Below the pieces are notes generated by a model that was not told the DNA's origin, searched no databases, and saw nothing but the letters and a program-made list of their open reading frames with translations. A stretch of 64,000 bases of DNA from Henriciella sp. (GTDB lineage: Bacteria; Pseudomonadota; Alphaproteobacteria; Caulobacterales; Hyphomonadaceae), in contig NZ_JAPYRE010000001.1 of NCBI RefSeq assembly GCF_029936995.1, positions 1 through 64,000 of the forward strand, read 5' to 3'. Positions 17,879-27,071 of this stretch are shown in pieces (the stretch's first letter is position 1; each line of letters starts with the position of its first letter). Made by a program: the position numbers and the translations under genes.

Positions 17879-18826
17879 ATGGCGCATACGACCCTGATTG
17901 AACAGAAATTCCGCGATCCTTTTGTTACCGCAAAGGGAGAGCCGCGTGGCAGTGTGGACTGGCGCGGCCTGAAGACGCTGTGGCTGAATACCGGAACGCT
18001 CTGCAATATCGAGTGCGCCAACTGCTACATCAAGAGCTCGCCAACCAATGACGATCTCGTCTTCCTGCGCATAGGGGATGTCACGCCCTTCCTTGATGAG
18101 ATTGATGGGCTTGGCGAAGGGGCAAAGGAGATCGGGATTACCGGCGGTGAGCCCTTCATGTGCCCGGACATCCTGAAGATCATGGAGGCTGTGCTTGAGC
18201 GCGGCCACACTCTCCTGCTGCTGACAAATGCCATGCGCCCGATGATGCGTCCGCGCATCCGGGAAGGACTGCTAGGGCTCCAGGCGCGCTTCGGCGACCG
18301 GATGACGCTGCGGGTCTCGATGGATCATTATGCGGTTGACCTGCACGACGAGGAGCGCGGTGAAGGCAGTTTCGATATTGCATGTGAGGGCCTCGCCTGG
18401 CTGGGAGAGCATGGCTTTGATGTTGCCATTGCAGGCCGGCAGGCACTAACAGATGACGAGCCTGCAGCGCGGGCGGGGTATGGCGCACTCAGCCGGCGGC
18501 TTGGCCTTGGGCTGGACCCTGAAGATCCCAGGGCGCTGGTGCTGTTTCCGGAAATGGTTGAAGGCGATGAGCCGCCCGAGATCACCACTGCCTGCTGGGG
18601 CATTCTCGATGTCGACCCGGCTGACATGATGTGCGCGAGCCAGCGCATGGTGGTGAGACGGAAGGGAGCGGGGCGTGCGACCGTGACGGCCTGCACACTC
18701 CTGGCCTATGCACCCGAATTCGAGCTCGGCGAGACTTTGGAAGAGGCGACGGCGGACCCGGTCCAGCTCAACCATCCGTGGTGCGCGAGTTTCTGCGTGC
18801 TCGGCGGGGGCAGCTGTTCGGCGTGA
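17879..18826 (+). CDS. radical SAM protein with C-terminal cysteine cluster
   Basis: This 315-residue radical SAM enzyme has the [4Fe-4S] motif CNIECANC (Cys42, Cys46, Cys49), the GGEPF SAM-binding element at about residue 90, and a C-terminal region with further cysteines (CWGILDV, MMCAS, ACTLL, CASFC, GGSCSA) that suggests a second, SPASM- or twitch-like cluster. The substrate is unknown; related enzymes modify peptides, proteins or small molecules. The ATG at 17879 is preferred because the family begins with a similar TLIEQKFRDPFVT stretch, although its Shine-Dalgarno is weak. No small peptide substrate gene is evident next to it. Confidence 0.82.
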   Translation: MAHTTLIEQKFRDPFVTAKGEPRGSVDWRGLKTLWLNTGTLCNIECANCYIKSSPTNDDLVFLRIGDVTPFLDEIDGLGEGAKEIGITGGEPFMCPDILKIMEAVLERGHTLLLLTNAMRPMMRPRIREGLLGLQARFGDRMTLRVSMDHYAVDLHDEERGEGSFDIACEGLAWLGEHGFDVAIAGRQALTDDEPAARAGYGALSRRLGLGLDPEDPRALVLFPEMVEGDEPPEITTACWGILDVDPADMMCASQRMVVRRKGAGRATVTACTLLAYAPEFELGETLEEATADPVQLNHPWCASFCVLGGGSCSA

Positions 18827-18839
18827 GCGGGTGGGCGGA

Positions 18840-19064
18840 TTATTCCGCCGCTTTTTCTGCCGGTTCAGGCGTAGCCGGATCCTTGAACACCTCTTCTATG
18901 GATTTGCCGAATATCCGGGCAATCGCAAAGGCCAGCGGCAGCGATGGATCGTACTTGCCCGTTTCGATGGCATTGACCGACTGGCGGGAGACATCCAGCC
19001 GCTCGGCGAGGGCCGCCTGGCTCCAGCCCTGTTCGGCGCGCAGGGTACGGATGATATTCTCCAT
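18840..19064 (-). CDS. small HTH (XRE-family) regulator
   Basis: This 74-residue protein is a single XRE/Cro-type helix-turn-helix: MENIIRTLRAEQGWSQAALAERLDVSRQSVNAIETGKYDPSLPLAFAIARIFGKSIEEVF, with the recognition helix in SRQSVNAIE. Short HTH proteins of this kind are commonly paired with a small membrane protein, as here: it starts about nine bases after the stop of the 135-residue membrane protein and is co-transcribed. The paired operator is probably the large palindrome at 19637-19669. Confidence 0.88.
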   Translation of the reverse strand: MENIIRTLRAEQGWSQAALAERLDVSRQSVNAIETGKYDPSLPLAFAIARIFGKSIEEVFKDPATPEPAEKAAE

Positions 19065-19073
19065 GAGTAGCCC

Positions 19074-19481
19074 TCAGACCGTTTTGCCTGTCAGGCTGTC
19101 CCAGCAATTGCCAAGGCCGTAGGCGAGAAAAAAGAACGGACCGAACCAGAATACATTGATACCCGGAATGACTTCCCAGAGCTGGAAACTGCCAACGACC
19201 CAGATTGCGCTGATTGTGATCACGGCGCCGCGGGCAATGGCCTTGAGTTGCCGCAGGCGCGTATATTCATCGGTTTCTGCCTGGTGGCGCAGGATGGCCC
19301 ACATCATCAGAACAAGCGGCAATGCGGTGAGAATGGCGACCGTGGACGTCATCCACAGGGGAGATGTCTCCTTGTTGATGAGAAAAGCCCCGCCAATGCA
19401 GACGGCCACATAGAGGACCGTGGTGGGCCAGAAAAGACGCTTGTAACGTCTATGGGCGGCATTGAATCCGAGCTGTGCCAT
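19074..19481 (-). CDS. small integral membrane protein
   Basis: This 135-residue protein has four predicted transmembrane helices (about 17-35, 41-62, 82-101, 105-125) and no other motif. It precedes the XRE-type HTH gene in one operon. The pairing resembles conserved HTH/DUF2178-like or DUF2975-like membrane-protein modules, in which the membrane protein may modulate the regulator; that functional link is inferred. AAAGGA lies upstream of the ATG at 19481. Confidence 0.78.
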   Translation of the reverse strand: MAQLGFNAAHRRYKRLFWPTTVLYVAVCIGGAFLINKETSPLWMTSTVAILTALPLVLMMWAILRHQAETDEYTRLRQLKAIARGAVITISAIWVVGSFQLWEVIPGINVFWFGPFFFLAYGLGNCWDSLTGKTV

Positions 19482-19636
19482 ATGGGCATTCCTTTCTTTG
19501 TGTCCGGGAGTCAGGCGCGAGGGACTCGGTGCCGGTGGTAATCAGGCCGATACCGCTGAGGATACGCGCCCGGAACAGCCCCCATTCAAGATCCTGCTTC
19601 TCTTCCTCCACCGTCCTCTCATGATGTCCAGTTTCC

Positions 19637-19669
19637 TTGACATTTAGACAAGTAAACTTGTCATGTCAA
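19637..19669. promoter_or_regulatory. nested palindromic operator
   Basis: TTGACAT at 19637 pairs with ATGTCAA ending at 19669, and inside it GACAAGT-AA-ACTTGTC (19647-19662) is a perfect 7-base inverted repeat. On the minus strand TTGACA with a 17-base spacer reads towards the membrane/HTH operon, so the operator overlaps a likely -35 region. Autorepression by the HTH protein is the simplest reading. Confidence 0.65.
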
Positions 19670-19728
19670 GCGACCTTTACAAACTTTGCCGTTGCATGCT
19701 GATGAAGGCACGCTAGGACAAGCGCTTC

Positions 19729-21042
19729 ATGGCGCTTGCTCCCTCCCTCCAGGTTTTCCGCCACCGGGCCTATCTGCATTTCTGGTCCATGCGCGTTTCG
19801 ATTGCCGCGGCCCGGCAGATGGAAGCGATCACGATCGGCTATCAGGTCTATGATCTCGCGCGCCGCCCGGCGGAGTCAGGTGGGCTGGGCTGGAGTATAG
19901 AAGAATCGGCCTTCCTGCTGGGGCTGGTCGGGCTGGCGCAGTTCCTGCCGGTGCTGCTACTGTCTCTTGTCGGCGGTCAGGCGGCTGACCGGTTGAACCG
20001 CAAGATGATCCTGATCGTCTCCAATGCCGTGCGCCTCGGGCTTTCCGTGGCGTTGTTAGCGGCGGTCTTCATGCCGGCGGAAAATGCACTTCCGATCATC
20101 TTCGGGGTGGCCATGATGCTGGGCTGCGTCAACGCCTTTACCCCGGCTGCAGCCAATTCGCTTTTCCCGAAACTGGTGCCGCGCGACGAACTCCCGAGCG
20201 CAATTGCCTGGAACTCGCTAGGTTTCCAGACAGCCGTGATTGTCGGCCCGGCGATTGGCGGGCTGATCTATGGGTTCTTCGGTGCCGCGACGGTCTACAG
20301 CGTTGCCATCGTGCTTGCTGCATTCGCCATCCTTGCCATCGCCACAGCGAAGACCCCGCCGCATGAGAAAGTGCTGAACGTGCGCGGCTGGTCGATGGTG
20401 TTCGAGGGGCTGGGCTATATCCGCCGCAACAGGATCGTGCTCGGCGCGATCTCGCTTGATCTGGTGGTGGTCTTCTTCGGTGGGGCAAAGGCGCTGCTGC
20501 CGGTCTTTGCGCGCGACATCCTGCATGTCGGGCAGGAGGGGCTGGGAATTCTGGCCGCCTCTCCGGCGATAGGCGCGGCGACCGTTGCTTTCATACTCGC
20601 CACCCGGCCGCTTGCCCGGCATGTCGGGCCGTGGATGATGTGGGCGGTCGGGATTTATGGCGTTGCGACACTGGTTTTCGGTCTGTCCCCCTTCTTTTGG
20701 CTGTCAATGATCGCCCTTATCGTGACCGGGGCGGCTGACGAAATCTCTGTCTATGTCCGTGCATCGCTGATCCAGCTGGCCACACCGGACGAGATGAAGG
20801 GACGGGTTTCATCGGTCTCGTTCATTTTCATCTCGGCCTCGAATGAACTTGGCGAGTTTGAAAGCGGGGTGGCTGCGCGGCTGCTTGGCCCAGTCGGGGC
20901 TGTTGTGTTCGGCGGCTGTATGGCGATCGTCACAGCGCTCGCCTGGACGCGGCTCTTCCCGCAGCTGGCGCGTGCCGACCAGTTCGACCGGATTGAGGAG
21001 CAGGCGGTGAAGCCTGCTCAGGCACCGGCTTCGGGGCAGTAG
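19729..21042 (+). CDS. MFS transporter (EntS-like)
   Basis: This 437-residue polytopic membrane protein has about 11-12 helices and the MFS_3/EntS-type layout. It begins with FRHRAYLHFWSMRVSIAAARQMEAITIGYQVYD and carries the cytoplasmic-loop motif GGQAADRLNRKMI near residue 84. Relatives include siderophore and drug exporters, but no siderophore genes are near, so the substrate is unknown. Its last codons overlap the convergent DUF1223 gene by 25 bp. Confidence 0.85.
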   Translation: MALAPSLQVFRHRAYLHFWSMRVSIAAARQMEAITIGYQVYDLARRPAESGGLGWSIEESAFLLGLVGLAQFLPVLLLSLVGGQAADRLNRKMILIVSNAVRLGLSVALLAAVFMPAENALPIIFGVAMMLGCVNAFTPAAANSLFPKLVPRDELPSAIAWNSLGFQTAVIVGPAIGGLIYGFFGAATVYSVAIVLAAFAILAIATAKTPPHEKVLNVRGWSMVFEGLGYIRRNRIVLGAISLDLVVVFFGGAKALLPVFARDILHVGQEGLGILAASPAIGAATVAFILATRPLARHVGPWMMWAVGIYGVATLVFGLSPFFWLSMIALIVTGAADEISVYVRASLIQLATPDEMKGRVSSVSFIFISASNELGEFESGVAARLLGPVGAVVFGGCMAIVTALAWTRLFPQLARADQFDRIEEQAVKPAQAPASGQ

Positions 21043-21779
21043 CGTGCCGCCAGAACCGGGCCGAGGCCGCGCTCGGCTGTCTGCTGGACAAGGATTGCGC
21101 AATTCTCACCGGCTTCAGGCGTGGGTGCAGAGAGAGACAACGCACTCGTGCCGTCCCATTTGCCAAGCACGGCAGAGCTCAGCGCGATGTTCCGGCTGGC
21201 AAGCTCGCGCCCGGCATTCTCGCCGCCTTTGACGCTGGTCGACTGCTTCTCCAGAAGGCGTACATGACGGATGATAGCCGATGGCGCATCCTGGCCTTGT
21301 GGCAGGCTCACCTTGATACCATCAGCCGTGCGGGCAACGGACAATGCAATGCTGGCTGGGTCTGCGCTTTCTATGGCGGTGTTCAGCTTGTCCCGGTGTG
21401 AGCCGACCAGTTCGCTCTGCCCGTTGACGATGGCTTGAGGGGTATAGACTGACATCGTGCCGCGCAGCGACATGTTATAGTCACGCTGACGCCTGGTGTG
21501 GGAAGCCTGGGAGTAGGGGTCTTCCCACCGGCCTTCGCGGCCGTAGACGAGGTCATCCCAGTAATCGACATGCCACTCGATCGTTACCAGGCCGGGCTCA
21601 TCGGCAAGCTCTGCAAACAGGGCTTCGGCAGGCGGGCAGGAGGAGCAGCTCTGCGAGGTGAACAGTTCGGCGAGGACCGGCGCTTCTGTGCTGCGGACGT
21701 TGGTATCTGTATCGGCGCAGGCACCTGACACGAAGGCGAGCAGGCTGGCGCAGGTGGCGGTCAAACGGAATGTCATCAT
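21018..21779 (-). CDS. DUF1223 thioredoxin-like lipoprotein
   Basis: This 253-residue protein of the DUF1223 family has a lipoprotein-type signal with lipobox VSGAC at about residues 18-22, then a thioredoxin-fold domain with VLAELFTSQSCSSCPPAEALF, giving a CSSC redox pair, and WHVDYWDDL and TPQAIVNGQ, which are typical of the family. The function is not established; a redox role in the envelope is likely. ATG at 21779 (or at 21776) fits the signal peptide. A TTG at 21821 would give an N-terminal extension that spoils it. Confidence 0.82.
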   Translation of the reverse strand: MMTFRLTATCASLLAFVSGACADTDTNVRSTEAPVLAELFTSQSCSSCPPAEALFAELADEPGLVTIEWHVDYWDDLVYGREGRWEDPYSQASHTRRQRDYNMSLRGTMSVYTPQAIVNGQSELVGSHRDKLNTAIESADPASIALSVARTADGIKVSLPQGQDAPSAIIRHVRLLEKQSTSVKGGENAGRELASRNIALSSAVLGKWDGTSALSLSAPTPEAGENCAILVQQTAERGLGPVLAARYCPEAGA

Positions 21780-21915
21780 GCCACAAGGATCGGTGCTGGC
21801 GGTGACGAACTCAAATCGCAATCGCCTCGCGGACGGTCAATTTGGCGTGAAAACGCGATGAACTGACACCTGGCCAGATGTAAATAGATCCTTACCGGAG
21901 TCTCTGAAATTCCCT

Positions 21916-23655
21916 CTATTCCGCTGCGATCTTCGAGACGGCAGGCGCGGCTTGCGCGCCGCGTACGAGGCGTCCGGGTCTGGCCCCTGTTGGTGACCCG
22001 TCGCGATAGATCACCTGACCGGCAACAATCGTGGCGGTATAGCCTGATGCGCGCTGCATCAGACGGCGCCCGCCCGCCGGCAGGTCCCGCAGGATTTCCG
22101 GACGGTGCAGGGTGAGATTGTCATAGTCGATAATGTTGAGATCAGCCCGGTAGCCCGGGGCCAGAACACCCCGGTCGTGCAGTCCCATCCAGTGCGCGGT
22201 GTCAGCCGTCTGGCGCTTGACGATCCACTCGACGGGGAAGCGTTCCCCGCGTGTGCGGTCGCGTGTCCAGTGGGTCAGCATGGTGGTCGGGAAGGAGCCG
22301 TCACAGATCATGCCGACATGCGCCCCGCCATCCGACAGGCCGGGAATGGTCGCGAAGCTTTTCAGCATCTCGTAGGACGGTTCAAGTGAGCCTTGTGCAT
22401 AGTTGAGGAAGGGCAGGTAGAGCATGCCCTGCCCGTCATCGGCGAGCAGGATGTCGAGGGCGACTTCCTCGCAGGAGACGCCGCGCGCCTGCGCGATGGC
22501 CTCCACCGTGCGGTCGGCTTTCGGTTCATAATCCGGCACGGCATCGAGGGTGAACATCTTGCCGAAGCTGCGTAGCATTACCTTGGCGAAAGGGTTATCC
22601 GTCTGCGGTTCCTCGCTGAGGAGCTGGGTGCGGAACGCTGGATCACGCAAGGCGGCAACCTGTTCGCTCAGCGGTTTGTCCTTGATGGTCCTGTAGGAGG
22701 GATGCGCGGAAAACGGATTCATGGTGAGGTCGAGGCCGAGCAGGATGCCCACGGGCCGCCCGCAGACCTGCGCGCGCATCGGCAGGCCATCTTCTACTGC
22801 CGTTTCGATGGCTCCGAGCAGGACTTTCCAGCCTTCCGGCGCAAGATCGGACTGGGCGAGCGAGACAGACAGTGGCCGGCCGGATGTCTCGACGATCCGG
22901 CGCAGCATGGCGGCTTCCTTTTTTGGATCGTCAAAGTCCGACACGAACTGGAGTACGCCGCGCCCGGCTTCCTTCAGGGCGTTGGCGATGCCGGTCAGTT
23001 CGGCTTCGCTGGCCGTCAGAGTCGGGGTCGGCTGGCCATCGGATGTGCGGTGGTTAAGGGTGCGTGATGTCGAAAAACCAAGTGCGCCCGCCATAACAGC
23101 GTCTTTGGCGAGCTTTCCCATCTCGGCGATTTCTGCATCGGTTGCGTCTTCGCGGTTGGCGCCCCGTTCGCCCATCACGTGAACACGCAGGGCCGCATGC
23201 GGCAGCTGGGCGGCAAAATCGATATCGAAGCTCTTGTCCGAAAGGCTGTCGAGATATTCCGGGAAACTCTCCCAGTCCCAGGGCAGGCCGGTGGACAGCA
23301 CTGGAAAGGGGATATCCTCGACGCCTTCCATCAGGCGGATGAGCCGGTCATGGTCCTCCGGCTTGCAGGGGGCAAAGCCGACGCCGCAATTACCCATCAC
23401 GGCGGTCGTGACACCGTGGATAGAGGAGGGTGTGAGGGCATCGCCCCACGTGACCTGGCCATCATAATGGGTATGCACGTCCACGAAGCCGGGCGTGACG
23501 AGCTGGCCCTTGGCATCTATCTCCTCACGGCCCTTGCCGGGTATCTTTCCGATATCGCTTATCAGCCCGTCATCAATGGCAATATCTGCCTCATAGCCCG
23601 GCGTGCCGGTGCCATCAGCGATGAAGCCATTGCGAATAACGAGATCATGGGTCAT
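21916..23655 (-). CDS. D-aminoacylase-type amidohydrolase
   Basis: This 579-residue metal-dependent amidohydrolase resembles N-acyl-D-amino-acid deacylases. It opens with HDLVIRNGFIADGTGTPGYEADIAI, has the metal-binding HTHYDGQ motif at about residue 63, and later DGGAHVGMICDGSFPT and a C-terminal PGYRADLNIID strand region. It probably hydrolyses N-acyl-D-amino acids or a related amide. The start at 23655 is supported by AGGAGG at the right distance; an upstream in-frame start lacks that spacing. No partner genes clarify the substrate. Confidence 0.85.
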   Translation of the reverse strand: MTHDLVIRNGFIADGTGTPGYEADIAIDDGLISDIGKIPGKGREEIDAKGQLVTPGFVDVHTHYDGQVTWGDALTPSSIHGVTTAVMGNCGVGFAPCKPEDHDRLIRLMEGVEDIPFPVLSTGLPWDWESFPEYLDSLSDKSFDIDFAAQLPHAALRVHVMGERGANREDATDAEIAEMGKLAKDAVMAGALGFSTSRTLNHRTSDGQPTPTLTASEAELTGIANALKEAGRGVLQFVSDFDDPKKEAAMLRRIVETSGRPLSVSLAQSDLAPEGWKVLLGAIETAVEDGLPMRAQVCGRPVGILLGLDLTMNPFSAHPSYRTIKDKPLSEQVAALRDPAFRTQLLSEEPQTDNPFAKVMLRSFGKMFTLDAVPDYEPKADRTVEAIAQARGVSCEEVALDILLADDGQGMLYLPFLNYAQGSLEPSYEMLKSFATIPGLSDGGAHVGMICDGSFPTTMLTHWTRDRTRGERFPVEWIVKRQTADTAHWMGLHDRGVLAPGYRADLNIIDYDNLTLHRPEILRDLPAGGRRLMQRASGYTATIVAGQVIYRDGSPTGARPGRLVRGAQAAPAVSKIAAE

Positions 23656-23737
23656 GGGCGTTTCCTCCTGAGATCCGTCTTTTCCGCGGATATTCACTCA
23701 AGAGAAACGCCCTTCACCCTCGGGAAGTCAAATCCGG

Positions 23738-24217
23738 CTAGCCAACCGTGCAGCTGCCCGTTTCCTCGAAGCTGTCATCGATATTGTCGATCATGCCACC
23801 GACAATGCGGATGCCCTCTGCTGTTGCCTTGGCGTCCGGGTCTTCGCCCTTGGCCATGGCTTCGGCCATCATCTGGCCGACAACGGTCTCGGTATCATCG
23901 CCAGATTCCTTCATGCTGGCGGCTACGTTCTTCATTGTCGTGCGGGCATTGTCCTGATCGGATTGCGGCATTTCGGCGAGGAACTCTTCGGCGCAGGCGC
24001 AGAAGCCTTCCGGGTCAGTGCCCATCTCGGTGATTTCCTGTTTGCCCTCGACATCGTTGGCGACAACGAGGCAGTCATCCTCGAAACTGGTTTCGGCAGT
24101 TCTGGCCGTCGAATTTCCAGCCTGCTCGGCGTCAGCTGATGGTTCGCTCGTGTCCTGAGGGCCGCCGCATGCTGCGAAGGCGAGGCAGGTGGCTGACAGG
24201 ATAAATGCACGTTTCAT
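23738..24217 (-). CDS. hypothetical lipoprotein
   Basis: This 159-residue protein has a clear lipoprotein signal (MKRAFILSATCLAFAACGG, lipobox AFAAC). The mature part is acidic, with DEAD-like acidic runs, one internal cysteine pair (FCACAEEFL) and a last Cys (TGSCTVG). No known domain is recognised. It stands alone on the minus strand between the amidohydrolase and dcd. Confidence 0.75.
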   Translation of the reverse strand: MKRAFILSATCLAFAACGGPQDTSEPSADAEQAGNSTARTAETSFEDDCLVVANDVEGKQEITEMGTDPEGFCACAEEFLAEMPQSDQDNARTTMKNVAASMKESGDDTETVVGQMMAEAMAKGEDPDAKATAEGIRIVGGMIDNIDDSFEETGSCTVG

Positions 24218-24298
24218 GTCGCATCCTTTGCTGTGATCTGGCTTTGTTGTGGTCTAGACCGCCGCACCTGAACGCGTTTGAGCCGGGCTGTCCAGCGT

Positions 24299-25327
24299 TC
24301 ACTCTTCGGGGCGGGCGAAGTGCTTGGAGAGTTTCAGCCCCTGTCCCTGGTAATTGCTGGTCCGGCCGCCATAAAGGGCGGCGGGCTTGCCTGCCATGTC
24401 CTCATAGACGAGTTTTGCGACCGGCTGGCCGTGTTCCAGGATGAAGGGGACGTCGCGCGAGCGCACCTCGAGTACGGCACGGGAGCCGCCCTTGTTGGTG
24501 CCGAACCCCGGATCGAAGAATCCGGCATAATGGGCCCGGAATTCACCAAGCTCGGGCGCAATGGGCGCCATCTCGGCGGCCTTGTTACCGGGAACTTCCA
24601 CGGTTTCACGCGAGGCCAGGATGTAGAAATCATCCGGGTTGAGAACGAGACGGCCCTTATGGGGAAATAGCGGCTCCCAGAAGCCGGCCACCTCATGGAG
24701 ACCCAGCCCGCGCAGGTCTATCAGCCCGGCATGGCGCTTGGCTCGCCAGCCGACGGGTCGGCCATCGGCCTGGTCCATATCGATCGAGACGGTCTTGTCA
24801 CTTGTATTCCGGGATTCACCACGCCTCAGGCGCAGCTGGGCGAGACGGTCGCCGGGACGTACGAGGATGGAGAAGGTACGCGGCGAGATTTCGAGCCAGA
24901 GCGGGCCGGAATACCCCGCTGGAATATCGTCGAACGCCTTGCCGCGATTGGTCACCAGCCGCGTGAAGACGTCAATCCGCCCGGTAGAACTCTTGGGATT
25001 GGCGCGCCCTGATATGCCGGCAGGCAGCTGCAGGGTCTCCATGAGGGGAACGAGATAGACGCAACCTGTTTCGAGGACGGCGCCATCCCGGCTGAGGTCG
25101 ATCCGGTGCAGTTTTATGCCCGGTTCCTCGAGCACTTCAGCGACGGTGCGTTCCGGACCGGGCAGGAAGCTGGCCCGTATGCGGTAGGCTTCCGTGCCAA
25201 GCCGCAGGTCCAGGCTGGCCGGTTGAATCTGGTCGTCGTCCAGTGGTTCGCCGGCGCGGATGGCGCTGTTTTCAAACAGGTCTGCCAGGTCGGTGTCGGG
25301 CAAAACGCCCTGCGTTGCTTCAGCCAT
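24299..25327 (-). CDS. dcd: double-domain dCTP deaminase
   Basis: This 342-residue enzyme is made of two dUTPase/dCTP-deaminase-like beta units. The first has QIQPASLDLRLG, GRANPKSSTGRIDVFTRL and GYSGPLWLEISPR; the second has FYILASRE, a PIAPELGEFRAHYAGFFDPGFG turn with the general-base Glu, and the closing region YQGQGLKLSKHF. It should deaminate dCTP to dUTP in pyrimidine deoxynucleotide synthesis. The doubled length is typical of alphaproteobacterial homologues. ATG 25327 has AAGGG upstream. It is divergent from metZ, with 64 bp between starts. Confidence 0.88.
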   Translation of the reverse strand: MAEATQGVLPDTDLADLFENSAIRAGEPLDDDQIQPASLDLRLGTEAYRIRASFLPGPERTVAEVLEEPGIKLHRIDLSRDGAVLETGCVYLVPLMETLQLPAGISGRANPKSSTGRIDVFTRLVTNRGKAFDDIPAGYSGPLWLEISPRTFSILVRPGDRLAQLRLRRGESRNTSDKTVSIDMDQADGRPVGWRAKRHAGLIDLRGLGLHEVAGFWEPLFPHKGRLVLNPDDFYILASRETVEVPGNKAAEMAPIAPELGEFRAHYAGFFDPGFGTNKGGSRAVLEVRSRDVPFILEHGQPVAKLVYEDMAGKPAALYGGRTSNYQGQGLKLSKHFARPEE

Positions 25328-25391
25328 CCCTTGATCCCTTTCAGACAAGAGGCTTAAGACGGTGCGCTCTTGATTGGAAGGATTTTTGCCC

Positions 25392-26582
25392 ATGGCAAAG
25401 CGCGATGGAAATGACTGGAAGCCTGCAACGAAGCTCGTGCGCGGCGGCACCATGCGCTCACAGTTCGGCGAGACGTCGGAAGCGATCTTCCTGACGTCCG
25501 GCTATGCCTATGACAGCGCCGAGCAGGCCGCCCGGCGCATGGCCGGTGAAGAAGAGGGCTATGTCTATTCACGCTATGCCAACCCGACCGTGCGGATGCT
25601 GGAAAACCGCCTGGCCATGCTGGAAGGTTCCGAGACGTGTCGTGTAACGGCTTCGGGTATGGGCGCGATTTCCACGACCATGATCGCGCCGCTTGGGCAG
25701 GGCGCGCGCGTGGTGGCGGCAAGCGCGCTTTTCGGCTCGTGCCGTGTCATCTGCCAGACCATCCTGCCGCGCTATGGGGTCGAGACGGAGTTCGTGCAGG
25801 GGGCAGATCTCGATGCCTGGAAGAAGGCGCTCTCCCGCCCGGCGGATCTCGTACTGATCGAGTCACCTTCCAACCCGCTGCTTGAAGCTGTCGATATCGA
25901 GGCCGTGGCAAAGCTCGCGCATGCGGCCGGGGCCAAGCTTGTTGTCGATAACGTCTTTGCCAGTCCGGTCCTGCAGAGGCCGCTCGACCTTGGGGCGGAC
26001 ATTTCGGTCTATTCCGCGACCAAGCACATGGATGGGCAGGGCCGCGTGCTGGCCGGGGCGATCTGCGGGCCGTCCGACTGGATGGAAGAGCATATTGACC
26101 CGTGGATACGCCACACCGGGCCAGCACCTTCGCCATTCAATGCCTGGGTTGTCCTGAAAGGCCTGGAAACGCTGGACCTCAGGGTGAAGCAGGCTTGCAG
26201 CAATGCCGCCCGGATTGCCGATTCCATTGCGGCCCACCCAAAGATAAACGCCGTGCGATATCCGGGGCGCAGCGACCACCCGCAATACGAGGTTCACAAG
26301 AAACAAATGTCCGCAGGCGGAACGCTTGTGGCTTTTTCGGTCAAGGGTGCGCGTGCGGAAGCATTCCGTATGCTGAACGCTTTGAACCTTCTCGATATCT
26401 CGAATAATCTGGGTGATACAAAATCACTTGCCTGCCATCCCGCATCAACAACGCACAGGGCCTTGAACGAGGAAGAGCGGGCCTCCATGGGGCTTGATGA
26501 AAGCTGGATCCGCATTTCAGTCGGGCTGGAGGATGTGGAGGATATCGAAGCTGATATCCTTGGCGCTCTCGACGCGATGTAA
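25392..26582 (+). CDS. metZ: O-succinylhomoserine sulfhydrylase MetZ
   Basis: This 396-residue PLP enzyme of the Cys/Met metabolism family converts O-succinylhomoserine and sulfide to homocysteine. The PLP lysine is in SATKHMDGQGR at about residue 205; other family marks are ASGMGAI, SPSNPLLE and HPASTTHRALNEEER near the C-terminus. ATG 25392 fits the family start (RDGNDWKPATKLVRGGT), with AAGGA upstream. The downstream neighbour is apaG, 20 bp away. Confidence 0.92.
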   Translation: MAKRDGNDWKPATKLVRGGTMRSQFGETSEAIFLTSGYAYDSAEQAARRMAGEEEGYVYSRYANPTVRMLENRLAMLEGSETCRVTASGMGAISTTMIAPLGQGARVVAASALFGSCRVICQTILPRYGVETEFVQGADLDAWKKALSRPADLVLIESPSNPLLEAVDIEAVAKLAHAAGAKLVVDNVFASPVLQRPLDLGADISVYSATKHMDGQGRVLAGAICGPSDWMEEHIDPWIRHTGPAPSPFNAWVVLKGLETLDLRVKQACSNAARIADSIAAHPKINAVRYPGRSDHPQYEVHKKQMSAGGTLVAFSVKGARAEAFRMLNALNLLDISNNLGDTKSLACHPASTTHRALNEEERASMGLDESWIRISVGLEDVEDIEADILGALDAM

Positions 26583-26602
26583 TCTTGCCGGAGGCAGCCG
26601 CA

Positions 26603-27019
26603 ATGGCCGCACAATCATCTGATACTCTCTACGAGGCGGATACGGACGGGATTATCGTGCGTGTCACACCGCGCTTCGTGCATGATGAGTCGCATGCCGG
26701 GTCCGGTCAGTATGTCTGGCATTATACTGTTGAGATCGAGAACGGTTCTTCACAGACCTGGACGCTGATGATGCGCCACTGGGACATCTTCGACAGTCAT
26801 GGCCGGCGCCAGACTGTCGATGGGGAGGGTGTCGTCGGCAAGCAGCCGCGCCTGGCACCAGGAGAATCATTTGAATACTCCTCCGGAGCGCCGCTGGCGG
26901 CCCCTTCCGGAATCATGGGCGGGCACTACACCATGGTGAATGATAGCGGCGAGAAGCTGAGAACGAGTATCCCGACGTTCTCGCTCGATAGCCCTTACGA
27001 GCAGACGCGTCCGAGCTGA
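26603..27019 (+). CDS. apaG: ApaG protein
   Basis: This 138-residue beta-sandwich protein of the ApaG/DUF525 family has the family blocks VRVTPRFVHDES, YTVEIENGSSQTWTLMMRHWDIFDSHG, and EGVVGKQPRLAPGESFEYSSGAPLAAPSGIMGGHYTM. ApaG is an Mg/Co-associated protein of still unsettled biochemistry. The ATG at 26603 has GGAGG upstream and is preferred over a TTG at 26585. It follows metZ closely and precedes the EamA transporter. Confidence 0.93.
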   Translation: MAAQSSDTLYEADTDGIIVRVTPRFVHDESHAGSGQYVWHYTVEIENGSSQTWTLMMRHWDIFDSHGRRQTVDGEGVVGKQPRLAPGESFEYSSGAPLAAPSGIMGGHYTMVNDSGEKLRTSIPTFSLDSPYEQTRPS

Positions 27020-27071
27020 CTTTGCCAGATTTCGCATGACGCAGGCGTCAGGAAGCTGCTAGAGACCGGGC

